Shown here: piece by piece, positions 52,572 to 60,630 of the stretch
Layout: each line of letters opens with the position of its first letter
How positions within the stretch are numbered: position 1 is the stretch's first letter
Assembly: GCF_900109375.1 (NCBI RefSeq)
Contig: NZ_FOAB01000002.1
Coordinates: 310,001 to 374,000 of the forward strand
Direction: 5' to 3'
DNA: 64,000 nt
Origin: Aquimarina amphilecti
Lineage (GTDB): Bacteria > Bacteroidota > Bacteroidia > Flavobacteriales > Flavobacteriaceae
Program-made: the position numbers and the translations under genes
The notes under the pieces: generated by a model
The model's input: only the letters and a program-made list of their open reading frames with translations
Databases searched by the model: none
Told to the model about the DNA's origin: nothing

Positions 52572-53585
52572 ATGATAGAAAGTTTTTCTGGATATGAAAA
52601 AATTGCTAAGAATTTAAAAGGTTTTGATGCTCATGATTTTAAATCTTTGGATAAGTTAGATTGGGTTGCGACAGAAAAAATACACGGTGCCAATTTTAGT
52701 TTTATCTATGAAAATAGAGAGCTTAAATTTGCTAAAAGAAAGGAATTACTGACCTGGAAAAGTGATTTTTTTGGTTTTCAACTAGTGGTAAAACAAATCG
52801 AAAGTAATATTCTTGAGCTTTTTGAAGAGTTAAGCTTACAATATAAAGCAACAAGATATATTATTTATGGAGAGCTTTTTGGAGGCATATATCCACATGA
52901 AAATGTTACTCCAGATAAAAGAGTACAGGCTATACAAACAGGTGTTTATTATGCCCCTTCTATAAACTTCTTCGCCTTCGACATAGCAATAATTTCCGAT
53001 GCTAAGTACTATTTATCGTATAAAGAAAGTATAACATATTTTGAAAAATATAATATATCATTTGTCAAACCATTATTCGTTGGTAAATTATCAGAGGCTT
53101 TAAATTTTAATATATCAATAAATTCTAAAATACCACAAGAGTTAAACCTACCCAATATATCTGATAACTTAATCGAGGGAATAATAGTAAAACCATATGA
53201 TTATACAACAAATGTAAATAAGAGACCAGTCGTTAAAATTAAGAACAATAAGTTCGAAGAAGAAAAGAAATTCCATCAAGCAAAAAAGTGGGTTTTTACT
53301 GAAAACACAAATTCTCATAGAGAAGAACTATCATTTTTAATGTCTGAAATACGGAATTATTTGACTAAAAATAGATTAGATAGTGCTATTTCTAAAATTG
53401 GGGCTATGGATCACAATAAGAAGCAAAGAATATCTGAATTAGAAAATGAATTTCTAGAAGATACTTTGCTGGATTTTAATTTGGATAATAATGGGATTTT
53501 AGAAGGTATGGATACAATAGAAAAGAAGTGGATCATAGATCGAATAAGAGCAGATATTAGGCAACTCATTTTCAGACTTTGGTAG
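52572..53585 (+). CDS. RNA ligase, Rnl2 family
   Basis: ATP-dependent RNA ligase of the T4 Rnl2 type, 337 residues. The nucleotidyltransferase motif I is TEKIHGANFSF, with Lys36 as the adenylated residue. RELKFAKRKELL follows, then IIYGELFGG (motif III region), EGIIVKPYD (motif IV) and PVVKIKN (motif V, with both lysines). A helical C-terminal domain of about 100 residues follows. Such ligases seal 3'-OH/5'-phosphate nicks in RNA. No Pnkp or RtcB partner is encoded nearby, and the gene sits among secreted-protein genes, which is unexpected. Confidence 0.9.
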   Translation: MIESFSGYEKIAKNLKGFDAHDFKSLDKLDWVATEKIHGANFSFIYENRELKFAKRKELLTWKSDFFGFQLVVKQIESNILELFEELSLQYKATRYIIYGELFGGIYPHENVTPDKRVQAIQTGVYYAPSINFFAFDIAIISDAKYYLSYKESITYFEKYNISFVKPLFVGKLSEALNFNISINSKIPQELNLPNISDNLIEGIIVKPYDYTTNVNKRPVVKIKNNKFEEEKKFHQAKKWVFTENTNSHREELSFLMSEIRNYLTKNRLDSAISKIGAMDHNKKQRISELENEFLEDTLLDFNLDNNGILEGMDTIEKKWIIDRIRADIRQLIFRLW

Positions 53586-53659
53586 AGAATAAAACTAATA
53601 AAAACTGAATTTATAGTTGTAGATAATATAGTATTCTAAACAAACTTTTCATCCTACAT

Positions 53660-54208
53660 ATGAGTAAAACAATGAGATTAATAACGTTATTATTATTTCA
53701 TATAGCGAGTATACCTCTTCTTTTTGGACAACAAGATCATAATCTTTATGTAGAGAAAAGCATTAATATGAACCTTGCTGGTGGAGTGGCATATGGAATA
53801 CAAGGTATAGCAATACCACCATATACTTTTAAGTTATCTGCAGGTATAGAGTATACTATTGGGAAGGGTTCAATATATGCATTACCCGGAATTTCTGCTG
53901 GAATTGCTCCAGTCATTTTTTTTCATTTCGAAACCGGAATTGGATATCGATTTATGACCATTGATTATAGCACGAATTCTTATGAGACTAAAGATGATGA
54001 GGTGATACGAAGATTTAGTAATGGAAATATTAATTTAGGAATTCGATTTAAATTAAACAGAAAGAAACAGCGTAATTTATTCTTATGGGTAAAAGCGGGT
54101 AAAAGTACTTCTGAAAAAGGATATGATGATGAGTTTCCACCAATATGGAATGGGTATAATGTAGAAGTAAGGATTGTATATAAAATTTTTAGATTATTTA
54201 AAAAATGA
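53660..54208 (+). CDS. Putative outer-membrane beta-barrel protein
   Basis: Predicted secreted protein of 182 residues with a signal peptide ending near LLFGQ (start at 53660, or four codons later at 53672). Alternating strands with glycine turns (NMNLAGGVAYGIQGIAIPPYTFKLSAGIEYTIGKGSIYALPGISAG) suggest a small outer-membrane barrel. It ends VEVRIVYKIFRLFKK, which is less typical for a barrel because of the basic tail. The stop codon overlaps the next start, so both are co-translated. Confidence 0.65.
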   Translation: MSKTMRLITLLLFHIASIPLLFGQQDHNLYVEKSINMNLAGGVAYGIQGIAIPPYTFKLSAGIEYTIGKGSIYALPGISAGIAPVIFFHFETGIGYRFMTIDYSTNSYETKDDEVIRRFSNGNINLGIRFKLNRKKQRNLFLWVKAGKSTSEKGYDDEFPPIWNGYNVEVRIVYKIFRLFKK

Positions 54209-54678
54209 TGAACGGGAGCAAGTTTTTAATTTCTATTCTGGTTTTGCTTTGTCAGCATCTTTGCTTTTCACAAAAAGAAAAAGGATTTGCAAATCGAGAA
54301 GAAATAAAAGCGGAATGTCAGCAAATAATGGATGATTTTTCACAAAATAATGTTGTCGACGGTCTTATAAAAACAGGTATGATGTGGGTTTTCATACGAG
54401 ATGAATATAAATATATACAGCAGAGAGCAATGGACCACTTTCAAACATTTGAAGTCGAATATGGTGTTTCAATTGGGAATAAGTTGGTGAAGGAAGATGT
54501 AATCGAAGATTTGATGTATATGATAACGTATGTCTTAAAATATGAAAGGAGTGGTGTACTAATAAAGTTTACATTTTATAAAGGAAAAAATGATAAATGG
54601 TATCTGAATGACTTTAAGTGGGATAATGACATACTAAGTTTGTTTAAAGAAAGCAGGAAAGAATTCACAGAATATTGA
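54205..54678 (+). CDS. Unknown secreted protein
   Basis: Protein of 157 residues with a signal peptide ending near LCFSQ (about 24). The rest is a helix-then-strand arrangement (ECQQIMDDFSQNNVVDGLIKTGMMWVFIRDEYKYIQQRAMDHF, then VLIKFTFYKGKNDKWYLNDFKWDND). The latter part resembles NTF2-like or DUF4878/DUF3828-type lipoprotein folds in layout, without a clear match. The ATG overlaps the stop codon of the barrel gene. A 243-bp gap follows, holding dyad promoter copy 4. Confidence 0.65.
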   Translation: MMNGSKFLISILVLLCQHLCFSQKEKGFANREEIKAECQQIMDDFSQNNVVDGLIKTGMMWVFIRDEYKYIQQRAMDHFQTFEVEYGVSIGNKLVKEDVIEDLMYMITYVLKYERSGVLIKFTFYKGKNDKWYLNDFKWDNDILSLFKESRKEFTEY

Positions 54679-54832
54679 GGAATTTTATGAACTAAGCGCA
54701 AGTACTAGACACTATCCATTCTGAATCAAAGTTTTTATATCCCCTAATTCTTCAAATCTAAAACCATAACTAATGGAGTGATAGATATGTTAGGCATCTT
54801 TCCTTAGAGACGGTATTAGTTATCTAAATACG

Positions 54833-54893
54833 TCCGAATTTATTGAAATTCAAACTTTTCGGATAGTGAAAAAACCACCCTTATTTAAGTTTG
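54833..54893 (+). promoter_or_regulatory. 31-bp dyad operator and promoter, copy 4
   Basis: The dyad at 54833-54863 has arms TCCGAA and TTCGGA with core ATTGAAATTCAAA. A 22-bp spacer leads to the -7 box TAAGTTTG (54886-54893). The transcript would start near 54900, about 22 nt before the ATG of the collagen-like lipoprotein gene. Confidence 0.8.
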
Positions 54894-54921
54894 CTTCATT
54901 AACATTAAAAACTTTTATAAA

Positions 54922-55509
54922 ATGAAAGCAATGAAAAATTTAATTGGATGTGTAATGGTGGCATTACTATCTATAGGTATTGTCTCTTGCGAAGGAGAAG
55001 ATGGTGCGGTAGGACCGCAAGGTGAACAAGGTATTGAGGGAGATCAAGGTCCGCAAGGAGATCAGGGAGATCAAGGGGATCAGGGTGATACAGGAACAGC
55101 GAATGTTATTTCTTCTGAATGGTTCCCTGTAAACTTTTTAGTTCCTTCTGCTGCGGAGAATAACCTTATGGGAATAGAAGTATTTAATGCTTCAGAACTT
55201 AACCCTGAAACAGATGTTGTTTTAGTTTACGGGCGAAGAGACATTGAAAGTGATTTGGATGGAATTTATCAATTACCATACCTTTTTTCTTCACAAGATG
55301 AATATTATACATTTGGATTATTTGATGTTACAGGAGGAACAGGTTTACAAATAAGAGTTAACACTACTGATGGAGGGACAAATAATTTTACTTTCTTCCA
55401 AGATTTTCGATACGTAATAATCCCTAGAGGAGTAGCTGCAGGAAAATCAGCAGCAGATTATAAAAACCTGTCTTATAAAGAAGTTTCCGAACTTTTTAAT
55501 ATCCAATAA
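54922..55509 (+). CDS. Collagen-like lipoprotein (copy 1)
   Basis: Lipoprotein of 195 residues (lipobox IVSC, Cys23 from the first ATG; a second ATG three codons on is possible). Gly-x-y triplets follow (about 28-58, GAVGPQGEQGIEG then repeats of GDQ), forming a short collagen-like stalk. A C-terminal domain starts at GTANVISSEWFPVNF and ends in FRYVIIPRGVAAGKSAADYKNLSYKEVSELFNI. The 56470-57024 product is a paralogue with the same layout and C-terminal domain. It is controlled by dyad promoter copy 4 and ends in its own terminator. Confidence 0.88.
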   Translation: MKAMKNLIGCVMVALLSIGIVSCEGEDGAVGPQGEQGIEGDQGPQGDQGDQGDQGDTGTANVISSEWFPVNFLVPSAAENNLMGIEVFNASELNPETDVVLVYGRRDIESDLDGIYQLPYLFSSQDEYYTFGLFDVTGGTGLQIRVNTTDGGTNNFTFFQDFRYVIIPRGVAAGKSAADYKNLSYKEVSELFNIQ

Positions 55510-55536
55510 TTATCCTAGAATAATAATTTAAAATTC

Positions 55537-55562
55537 CCCCGAGTCTTTATCTCGGGGTTTTT
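55537..55562 (+). terminator. Terminator of collagen-like gene copy 1
   Basis: A 7-bp GC-rich stem (CCCCGAG 55537-55543 with CTCGGGG 55551-55557) has a 7-nt loop and five T after it. Confidence 0.88.
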
Positions 55563-55612
55563 ATAAATTTTTATGAGTATTAGAGATTCAGTTTAATGAG
55601 AAATAGTATTGT

Positions 55613-55933
55613 ATGAGTGAACAAGTATCCTGGAGTAGAAATTCATTTTTCATTACCGAAGAAAAGAAATATAAATATTTGGGAGGGTATTTAACCATAG
55701 ATGATTTTAAAATAAGAATACCATCCATAGGTTTAAAAAGAAAGTTCACTACTATAACGCTATTGAGCATATTTGAAATCAATGAAGTTTATATCAATGA
55801 TAGTTATTTATTAATTCTTCATTTCGAAGGTGGAAAAAGAAATATTAGTAGCAACCTAATGTCTAAAAAGGATGAATATTTAGAAGTTAAAAAATTGATT
55901 TTGATTAAATCAAACAACAATAATATAAGTTAA
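55613..55933 (+). CDS. Small unknown protein
   Basis: Cytoplasmic protein of 106 residues, not recognised. It has a compact beta-rich layout (KYLGGYLTIDDFKIRIPSIG, KFTTITLLSIFEINEVYINDSYLLILHFEGGKRN) and a C-terminal helix (KKDEYLEVKKLILIKSN). That order resembles a PH-like fold, which is only a guess. It precedes the zinc-ribbon gene by 66 bp. Confidence 0.55.
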   Translation: MSEQVSWSRNSFFITEEKKYKYLGGYLTIDDFKIRIPSIGLKRKFTTITLLSIFEINEVYINDSYLLILHFEGGKRNISSNLMSKKDEYLEVKKLILIKSNNNNIS

Positions 55934-55999
55934 AATTACCCTGAAAACAAGGAAGATTATAGGTGTAGTTTTAAGGAAAATTATAAAAATTAAAACACT

Positions 56000-56335
56000 A
56001 TGATAATTTTTGGCAGCAGATCAGTTTATGTAACATCTAAACAATCTACTGGATCTATTTGTCCAAGTTGTGGTACTAAAGGTTCATTAAGGCTAATTGT
56101 GTTTAGAAGACATGTTCATGTTTTCTGGATTCCAATATTTCCTATAGGTAAAAAAGGAATGTCTCAGTGTCAACATTGCAAGCATGTTCTTAATATAAAG
56201 GAGATGCCGGAACCTATAAAACAAGAGTGTATTACTTTAAAAAATAAAACTAAAGGACCGATTTGGCAATTTGCAGGATTGGGAATACTTATAGTTATGA
56301 TCCTTTGGGCTGCACTAATGACGAATATGAAATAA
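56000..56335 (+). CDS. Zinc-ribbon membrane protein
   Basis: Protein of 111 residues with two CxxC knuckles, CPSCGTKG and CQHCKHVLN, that should bind one zinc. Between them is the zinc_ribbon_15-like motif FRRHVHVFWIPIFPIGKKG. A C-terminal membrane helix follows (IWQFAGLGILIVMILWAALM). Proteins of this type are widespread in Bacteroidota, with no assigned role. It lies between the two collagen-like genes but follows the first one's terminator, so it is not obviously part of their unit. Confidence 0.8.
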   Translation: MIIFGSRSVYVTSKQSTGSICPSCGTKGSLRLIVFRRHVHVFWIPIFPIGKKGMSQCQHCKHVLNIKEMPEPIKQECITLKNKTKGPIWQFAGLGILIVMILWAALMTNMK

Positions 56336-56381
56336 ATAAAAGGCTTATTTATTATAAGGAATTTTTATCCACCCAAATACG

Positions 56382-56442
56382 TCCGGATTCTTTGAATATC
56401 AAATATATCGGACATGTAAAAAACAAGTAACATTTATGTTTG
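56382..56442 (+). promoter_or_regulatory. 31-bp dyad operator and promoter, copy 5
   Basis: The dyad at 56382-56412 has arms TCCGGA and ATCGGA with core TTTGAATATCAAA (centre changed, dyad kept). A 22-bp spacer leads to the -7 box TATGTTTG (56435-56442). It overlaps a TTG at 56440 that could be misread as the next gene's start. Confidence 0.8.
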
Positions 56443-56469
56443 TCGTATAATTTTAAAATAATAAAAGCG

Positions 56470-57024
56470 ATGAAAAATTTAGTAAAATGTTTGATAATAG
56501 TTACAATATCACTGTTCATATTTTCTTGTTCTGATGGAGAAGATGGTGCTGTTGGTCTTGCTGGTCAAGATGGGATTGATGGAGTTGATGGGGTCGATGG
56601 AGATACCGGAACGGCAAATGTTATTTATTCTGATTGGATTCCTAATGGTTTTTCTGATAGTAGTACCCTTAATAGTCAAAGTTTCCAAATTGCAACTGCT
56701 GATGAAATTACAAACATGGGAATAGATTTAAATACTAGTCATATTCAGGTTTTTGCTCGGGGACAAGTCATTCCTGATACTTCAGTTGAAGTGGTCGCTT
56801 TGCCATTTGAATATCGATTTGAAGAGCAGTTATACACATACGGAATCTCAAATAATTCTCTACGGGTTTTTGGATTAGTAAGAAATGATAACAGTACTGA
56901 TTTTGACTTTTTTGAAGAGTATAGATACATTATAATTCCTGGAGGTGTAGCTGCAGGAAGATCAGCTGCTGATTATAAAAACATGTCTTACGAGGAAATA
57001 GTAGATCTCTTTAATATTAAATGA
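56470..57024 (+). CDS. Collagen-like lipoprotein (copy 2)
   Basis: Lipoprotein of 184 residues from the ATG at 56470 (MKNLVKCLIIV, lipobox IFSC). An earlier TTG lies in the -7 box and is rejected. Gly-x-y triplets (GEDGAVGLAGQDGIDGVDGVDGDTG) are fewer than in copy 1. The C-terminal domain (GTANVIYSDWIPNGF to FRYIIIPGGVAAGRSAADYKNMSYEEIVDLFNI, with EEYRYIIIPGG) matches copy 1 along its length. It is driven by dyad promoter copy 5. No terminator is seen before the next gene, so the Ig-like lipoprotein gene 61 bp downstream is likely in the same unit. Confidence 0.87.
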   Translation: MKNLVKCLIIVTISLFIFSCSDGEDGAVGLAGQDGIDGVDGVDGDTGTANVIYSDWIPNGFSDSSTLNSQSFQIATADEITNMGIDLNTSHIQVFARGQVIPDTSVEVVALPFEYRFEEQLYTYGISNNSLRVFGLVRNDNSTDFDFFEEYRYIIIPGGVAAGRSAADYKNMSYEEIVDLFNIK

Positions 57025-57085
57025 TGACTCTTAAGAAATTGAAGATTTACTGCTTTATGTATAAATTACTAAAACTAAATAACAG

Positions 57086-57826
57086 ATGAAAATAATTAAG
57101 TATATAGGAATATTACTGTTTTTGGTAATTATAAATGCTTGCACCAGTGATGATGATTCTAATAGTATAAGTATTGAGTATGAAGAAAATTTGATTGAGA
57201 CTAGTTTTTTGGAAGAAGGAGAAACGATCCCTCCAACAATAAATATGTTAGAAGAAAATGGAACATTCTCTGCTACAACATTACCGTCATCAGAAGAAGT
57301 TGATCTGGTAGGAAATTCCATTTTTATTAATTCCGAAACCGGAGTACTTAGTTGGAATAATTCTTTGCCTCTTGGTGAAATTAATGTATTTGTTACAGCA
57401 TCGAATGAATTTGGAACCGGCTCTGTAACGATAACAATTAATAATGTATTTACTGGGCGAAATAAGTTTATGACTGGAGGCTTCAATAATGATACTTCAG
57501 ATAATCCCTTCTCATCTATTATTGAAGATAATCTCCTTTTACAATTACGAGATGATGGTGTGGTAACATTACTTTCTGAGTTCGATTCAACTGTAGTTGG
57601 TAGCGGAAATTGGAAAGCTGAAGGAAATATTATAAAGGTTTCATATACGCATATCGATTATCCAGGAGAAAATTTAGTAATGAAAGGTGTTTTATCTACA
57701 ATATTACCCGATGATCCTGCAATTGATTCTGAAATAGTATTTTCTGGATTATGGGGAAAAGGACTGGATGATAATGATAATATCGAAGAGTTAATGGGAG
57801 CATTTAGTTTTAAAGATGATTTTTAA
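57086..57826 (+). CDS. Ig-like-domain lipoprotein (copy 1)
   Basis: Lipoprotein of 246 residues (lipobox INAC, Cys19). The N-terminal half (about 30-120) is a putative Ig/cadherin-like domain with GTFSATTLP, the SGVLSW-type motif TGVLSWNNSLPLGE and VFVTASNEFGTGSVTITI. The C-terminal half is a lipocalin-like or beta-barrel-like layout (GSGNWKAEGNIIKVSY, FSGLWGKGLDDNDNIEELMGAF). The next gene product is a tandem duplicate with the same order. Function unknown. Confidence 0.8.
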   Translation: MKIIKYIGILLFLVIINACTSDDDSNSISIEYEENLIETSFLEEGETIPPTINMLEENGTFSATTLPSSEEVDLVGNSIFINSETGVLSWNNSLPLGEINVFVTASNEFGTGSVTITINNVFTGRNKFMTGGFNNDTSDNPFSSIIEDNLLLQLRDDGVVTLLSEFDSTVVGSGNWKAEGNIIKVSYTHIDYPGENLVMKGVLSTILPDDPAIDSEIVFSGLWGKGLDDNDNIEELMGAFSFKDDF

Positions 57827-57890
57827 AAATTAAAGATTGTTTTATTCTATAATACATATTTGTGTAAGTCAGCCCTCACCCCTATTTAAA

Positions 57891-57928
57891 AGAACAGTAA
57901 GCTTTAAAATTTAGAAGCTTACTGTTCT
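57891..57928. repeat. Perfect 14-bp hairpin between the two Ig-like genes
   Basis: AGAACAGTAAGCTT (57891-57904) and its exact complement (57915-57928) enclose a 10-nt loop. There is no clear T-run after it, so it may be an RNA-processing or stability hairpin or an operator rather than a standard terminator. Confidence 0.65.
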
Positions 57929-57957
57929 ATAATTATAACGCTTTAATTAAAGAACAG

Positions 57958-58668
57958 ATGAAGAAAATAAAGTATATAGGAGCATTATTATTTTTTATTA
58001 TTATAAATGCTTGTAATAATGATGATGACAACAATGGATTAAGAGTTGTATATGAAGAAAGTTTCATTGAGACCAGTTTTTTAGAAGCTGGAGAAACGTT
58101 ACCACCAGCAGTGAATTGGTCAGAAGAGAGAGGAACATTTTCTGCTACAACATTGCCGAACACAGCACCGGATGATTTATTTTCAAGAGATAATTTGTCT
58201 ATTGATGAAGAAACAGGTGTACTTTCCTGGGATAGATCCATCCCGTTGGGTGAGACAGAGGTTTTTATAACAGCATCCAATTCGATAGAAAGTACAACCG
58301 TAACAGTTACTATTAAAAACACCTTTATTGAAGGTTTGTTTTATGGGGGATTTAATAACGACGTAAATGATGATTTAAACGAGTCTTTTGGCTCCGGTAA
58401 TTCTATAAACTTTACAAAAGAAGGAACAGCTGGATTATTAGGTATTAGTGATGGTGATATATTTTCTATGGAAGGAACTTGGACTATAGATGGATCAATT
58501 ATGACAGTCAATTTTGATAATAACAATCGTTTATTGAAAGGTATTGTGAATGGTAGAAGAGGTGAACCAGCAGCTACGTTTAACGGAGAATGGGGAGAAG
58601 GGTTGGATCAAAATAATAATATCGAAAACATCAATGGGGCATTTAGGTTTTCACTAGAAGGAGAGTGA
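57958..58668 (+). CDS. Ig-like-domain lipoprotein (copy 2)
   Basis: Lipoprotein of 236 residues (lipobox INAC, Cys19), tandem paralogue of the 57086 product. Shared stretches include KYIGALLFF-like start, ETSFLEAGETLPPAVNW, GTFSATTLPN, ETGVLSWDRSIPLGE, FITASNS and FNGEWGEGLDQNNNIENINGAF. The signal peptide is nearly the same in both, so the duplication seems recent. The stop codon overlaps the ATG of the next gene (TGATG), linking its translation to the beta-helix protein. Confidence 0.8.
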   Translation: MKKIKYIGALLFFIIINACNNDDDNNGLRVVYEESFIETSFLEAGETLPPAVNWSEERGTFSATTLPNTAPDDLFSRDNLSIDEETGVLSWDRSIPLGETEVFITASNSIESTTVTVTIKNTFIEGLFYGGFNNDVNDDLNESFGSGNSINFTKEGTAGLLGISDGDIFSMEGTWTIDGSIMTVNFDNNNRLLKGIVNGRRGEPAATFNGEWGEGLDQNNNIENINGAFRFSLEGE

Positions 58669-60593
58669 TGAGAAATTTTCTCTACCTTTTATTATTTAGT
58701 AACTTTTCTGCAATTGGTCAAGTAACACTACAAATAGAAACAAGTCGAATTACAGGAGTAGCTCCATTATATGTCTTTTTTGATGCAACACAGTCTGCAG
58801 GTTTAGATGGAACTAATGATTTGACAAATTCTGATTTCTCTTGGAATTTTGACACTACCAATACAGATCCTGATGGTACTTGGGACATTTCTAAAGGAAT
58901 GGTAGCGGGACATGTTTTTGAACAACCAGGAATATATACTGTACAATCCACGGTAACAGATCCTCAAGGGAATGTAGACGTGCAAACTATTACCATAACA
59001 GTAACTTCTTTTACAGGAATAACATATTACGTATCAGAAGATGGAAACAATGACTTCGATGGAACAAGTGTGGCGTTTCCTTGGAGAACTGCAGAGCATG
59101 CCTTACAACAATTGAATAGTAATGAGCAAATATTGTTTAGAAGAGGAGATACTTTTGATACTAATGGGGAAAATATCGAAGAACTACAAAATGGACCTAT
59201 TATTATTGGCGCATATGGATCAGGAAACTCTCCAGTTTTAACTTCTAATACAGAAGAAGTTTTACAATTAATAAATTCTTCTGATATAAGGATTATGGAT
59301 CTTCATTTAATACCGCAAGGTACTGGTCCATTTGGAGCAGGAGCAATTACAGTTTTAAACAACTCCGAGAATATTGTAGCACTTCGTTTGGAGATAGAAC
59401 AAGCTACAGGAAGAGCAATTTACCAAGATGAATCGAATCTTTTTGGAGTTTTTGATTCTCAATTACATGATTTTGGAGTTATAGGTGTATTCTCTGGTGA
59501 TAGTAATCGTTTTTCTTTTGTGGGAAATACAATAGATCAATTAATAGGTACCGCGCAACCCGAACATGGTATTAGGATTCAAGGAGGGGAAAAGCAGTTT
59601 TTAGCACATAATACATTAACAAACTTGGTAGATACCAAAACGGCTATCACTGTTAGAGGTGATGGACAAAGGCATGTTATGATTTATAGAAATAATATGG
59701 ATAGAATATTAGGTGTCAATCCTCAAAATGCCCAAACTGTTGCTGCTATTTCTGATGTAACGATTGAAGGTAATTATATAGGTCAGAATTCGGATTATAT
59801 GGGTCAATCCTTTGGACCAACGATAAATGGAATTAATATAGAAGCGACTAATGTCACTATCAGAAATAATGTTATTGATGGATATCGTAATGCGGTTTTT
59901 GTAGGTAATGATGGAAATGGTGTTTTATCTGGTGAAGTAGATGTATTTCATAATACAGTAAATTGGAGACCTGTAACTCCAGAAAGCGGAATATCTGGAA
60001 GAATTGTAAGAGTTAGAGATGCTTTTGAAGTAACTATCCAGAATAATGTCATTTCTGTTCCCACAGAAATAGAAGGAGAAGTTTTAAATCAAGATATTCT
60101 CAGCACGAATATCTTTACCAGTAATAATTTGGTTACGGAAAATCCAGATTATATTTCAGGAACTTTGCCTGAATCAGCTGCGGATCAAAACAATATTTCT
60201 AATTATATGTCAACCGAATATAGCCCAATGGTTGATCAAGGAAGTAACAGTACACCAGTTTATTTTGACATAATTAATAATCAAAGACCTTTTAATTCTA
60301 ATAAAGACCTTGGAGCTTTTGAAGTTATCGATATTAGTTTATCAATAGAAGAAAATAAACAAAAAAAGATTTTTATCTACCCAAACCCAACAAATCATTA
60401 TATACACGTATATAATAATGAAATATATGATGTTGTTATTACTGATATGAATGGAAAATTAGTGTTGAAGAAAAACAAATGTCAATTTCCGATAGATATA
60501 AGTAATCTCTTAGAAGGTTTTTATTTTTTATCGCTTGAGAATGAAAAAACTAGATTAACTTATAAAGTAATAAAACAAGCTATTCCAAATTAA
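58668..60593 (+). CDS. PKD and parallel beta-helix secreted protein with T9SS signal
   Basis: Secreted protein of 641 residues. I use the ATG at 58668, which overlaps the upstream stop; a GTG one codon earlier is not needed. The signal peptide ends near SAIGQ. A PKD domain (about 22-120, TSRITGVAPLYVFFDATQSAG to VQTITITVTS) is followed by a right-handed parallel beta-helix (about 125-530) with YYVSEDGNNDFDGTS and WRTAEHALQQLN. A type A T9SS sorting domain ends the chain (IFIYPNPTNHYIHVY). Such helices often bind or cleave polysaccharides, but no lyase catalytic residues could be named. Confidence 0.87.
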   Translation: MRNFLYLLLFSNFSAIGQVTLQIETSRITGVAPLYVFFDATQSAGLDGTNDLTNSDFSWNFDTTNTDPDGTWDISKGMVAGHVFEQPGIYTVQSTVTDPQGNVDVQTITITVTSFTGITYYVSEDGNNDFDGTSVAFPWRTAEHALQQLNSNEQILFRRGDTFDTNGENIEELQNGPIIIGAYGSGNSPVLTSNTEEVLQLINSSDIRIMDLHLIPQGTGPFGAGAITVLNNSENIVALRLEIEQATGRAIYQDESNLFGVFDSQLHDFGVIGVFSGDSNRFSFVGNTIDQLIGTAQPEHGIRIQGGEKQFLAHNTLTNLVDTKTAITVRGDGQRHVMIYRNNMDRILGVNPQNAQTVAAISDVTIEGNYIGQNSDYMGQSFGPTINGINIEATNVTIRNNVIDGYRNAVFVGNDGNGVLSGEVDVFHNTVNWRPVTPESGISGRIVRVRDAFEVTIQNNVISVPTEIEGEVLNQDILSTNIFTSNNLVTENPDYISGTLPESAADQNNISNYMSTEYSPMVDQGSNSTPVYFDIINNQRPFNSNKDLGAFEVIDISLSIEENKQKKIFIYPNPTNHYIHVYNNEIYDVVITDMNGKLVLKKNKCQFPIDISNLLEGFYFLSLENEKTRLTYKVIKQAIPN

Positions 60594-60601
60594 ACTAACT
60601 T

Positions 60602-60630
60602 AGTGTCATAAATATTGTGATTATGACACT
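60602..60630 (+). repeat. Perfect 10-bp inverted repeat covering the DUF2721 start codon
   Basis: AGTGTCATAA (60602-60611) pairs exactly with TTATGACACT (60621-60630) across a 9-nt loop. The ATG at 60623-60625 lies inside the right arm. In RNA this would hide the start codon; in DNA it could be an operator. Confidence 0.65.

Noticed and set aside
44438-56412. The five 31-bp dyads as intrinsic terminators of the preceding genes
   Set aside because: They lack T-runs, and proper terminators already exist upstream of several copies. The fixed 22-bp distance to the -7 box points to promoter function.
44438-56412. The five dyads as a CRISPR array or mobile repeat
   Set aside because: They are kilobases apart with genes between them, show no spacer periodicity and no target-site duplications.
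57055-57486. A 143-residue minus-strand open frame, and a similar one at 57933-58322
   Set aside because: Both are antisense shadows of the duplicated Ig-like lipoprotein genes; their likeness to each other comes from that duplication.
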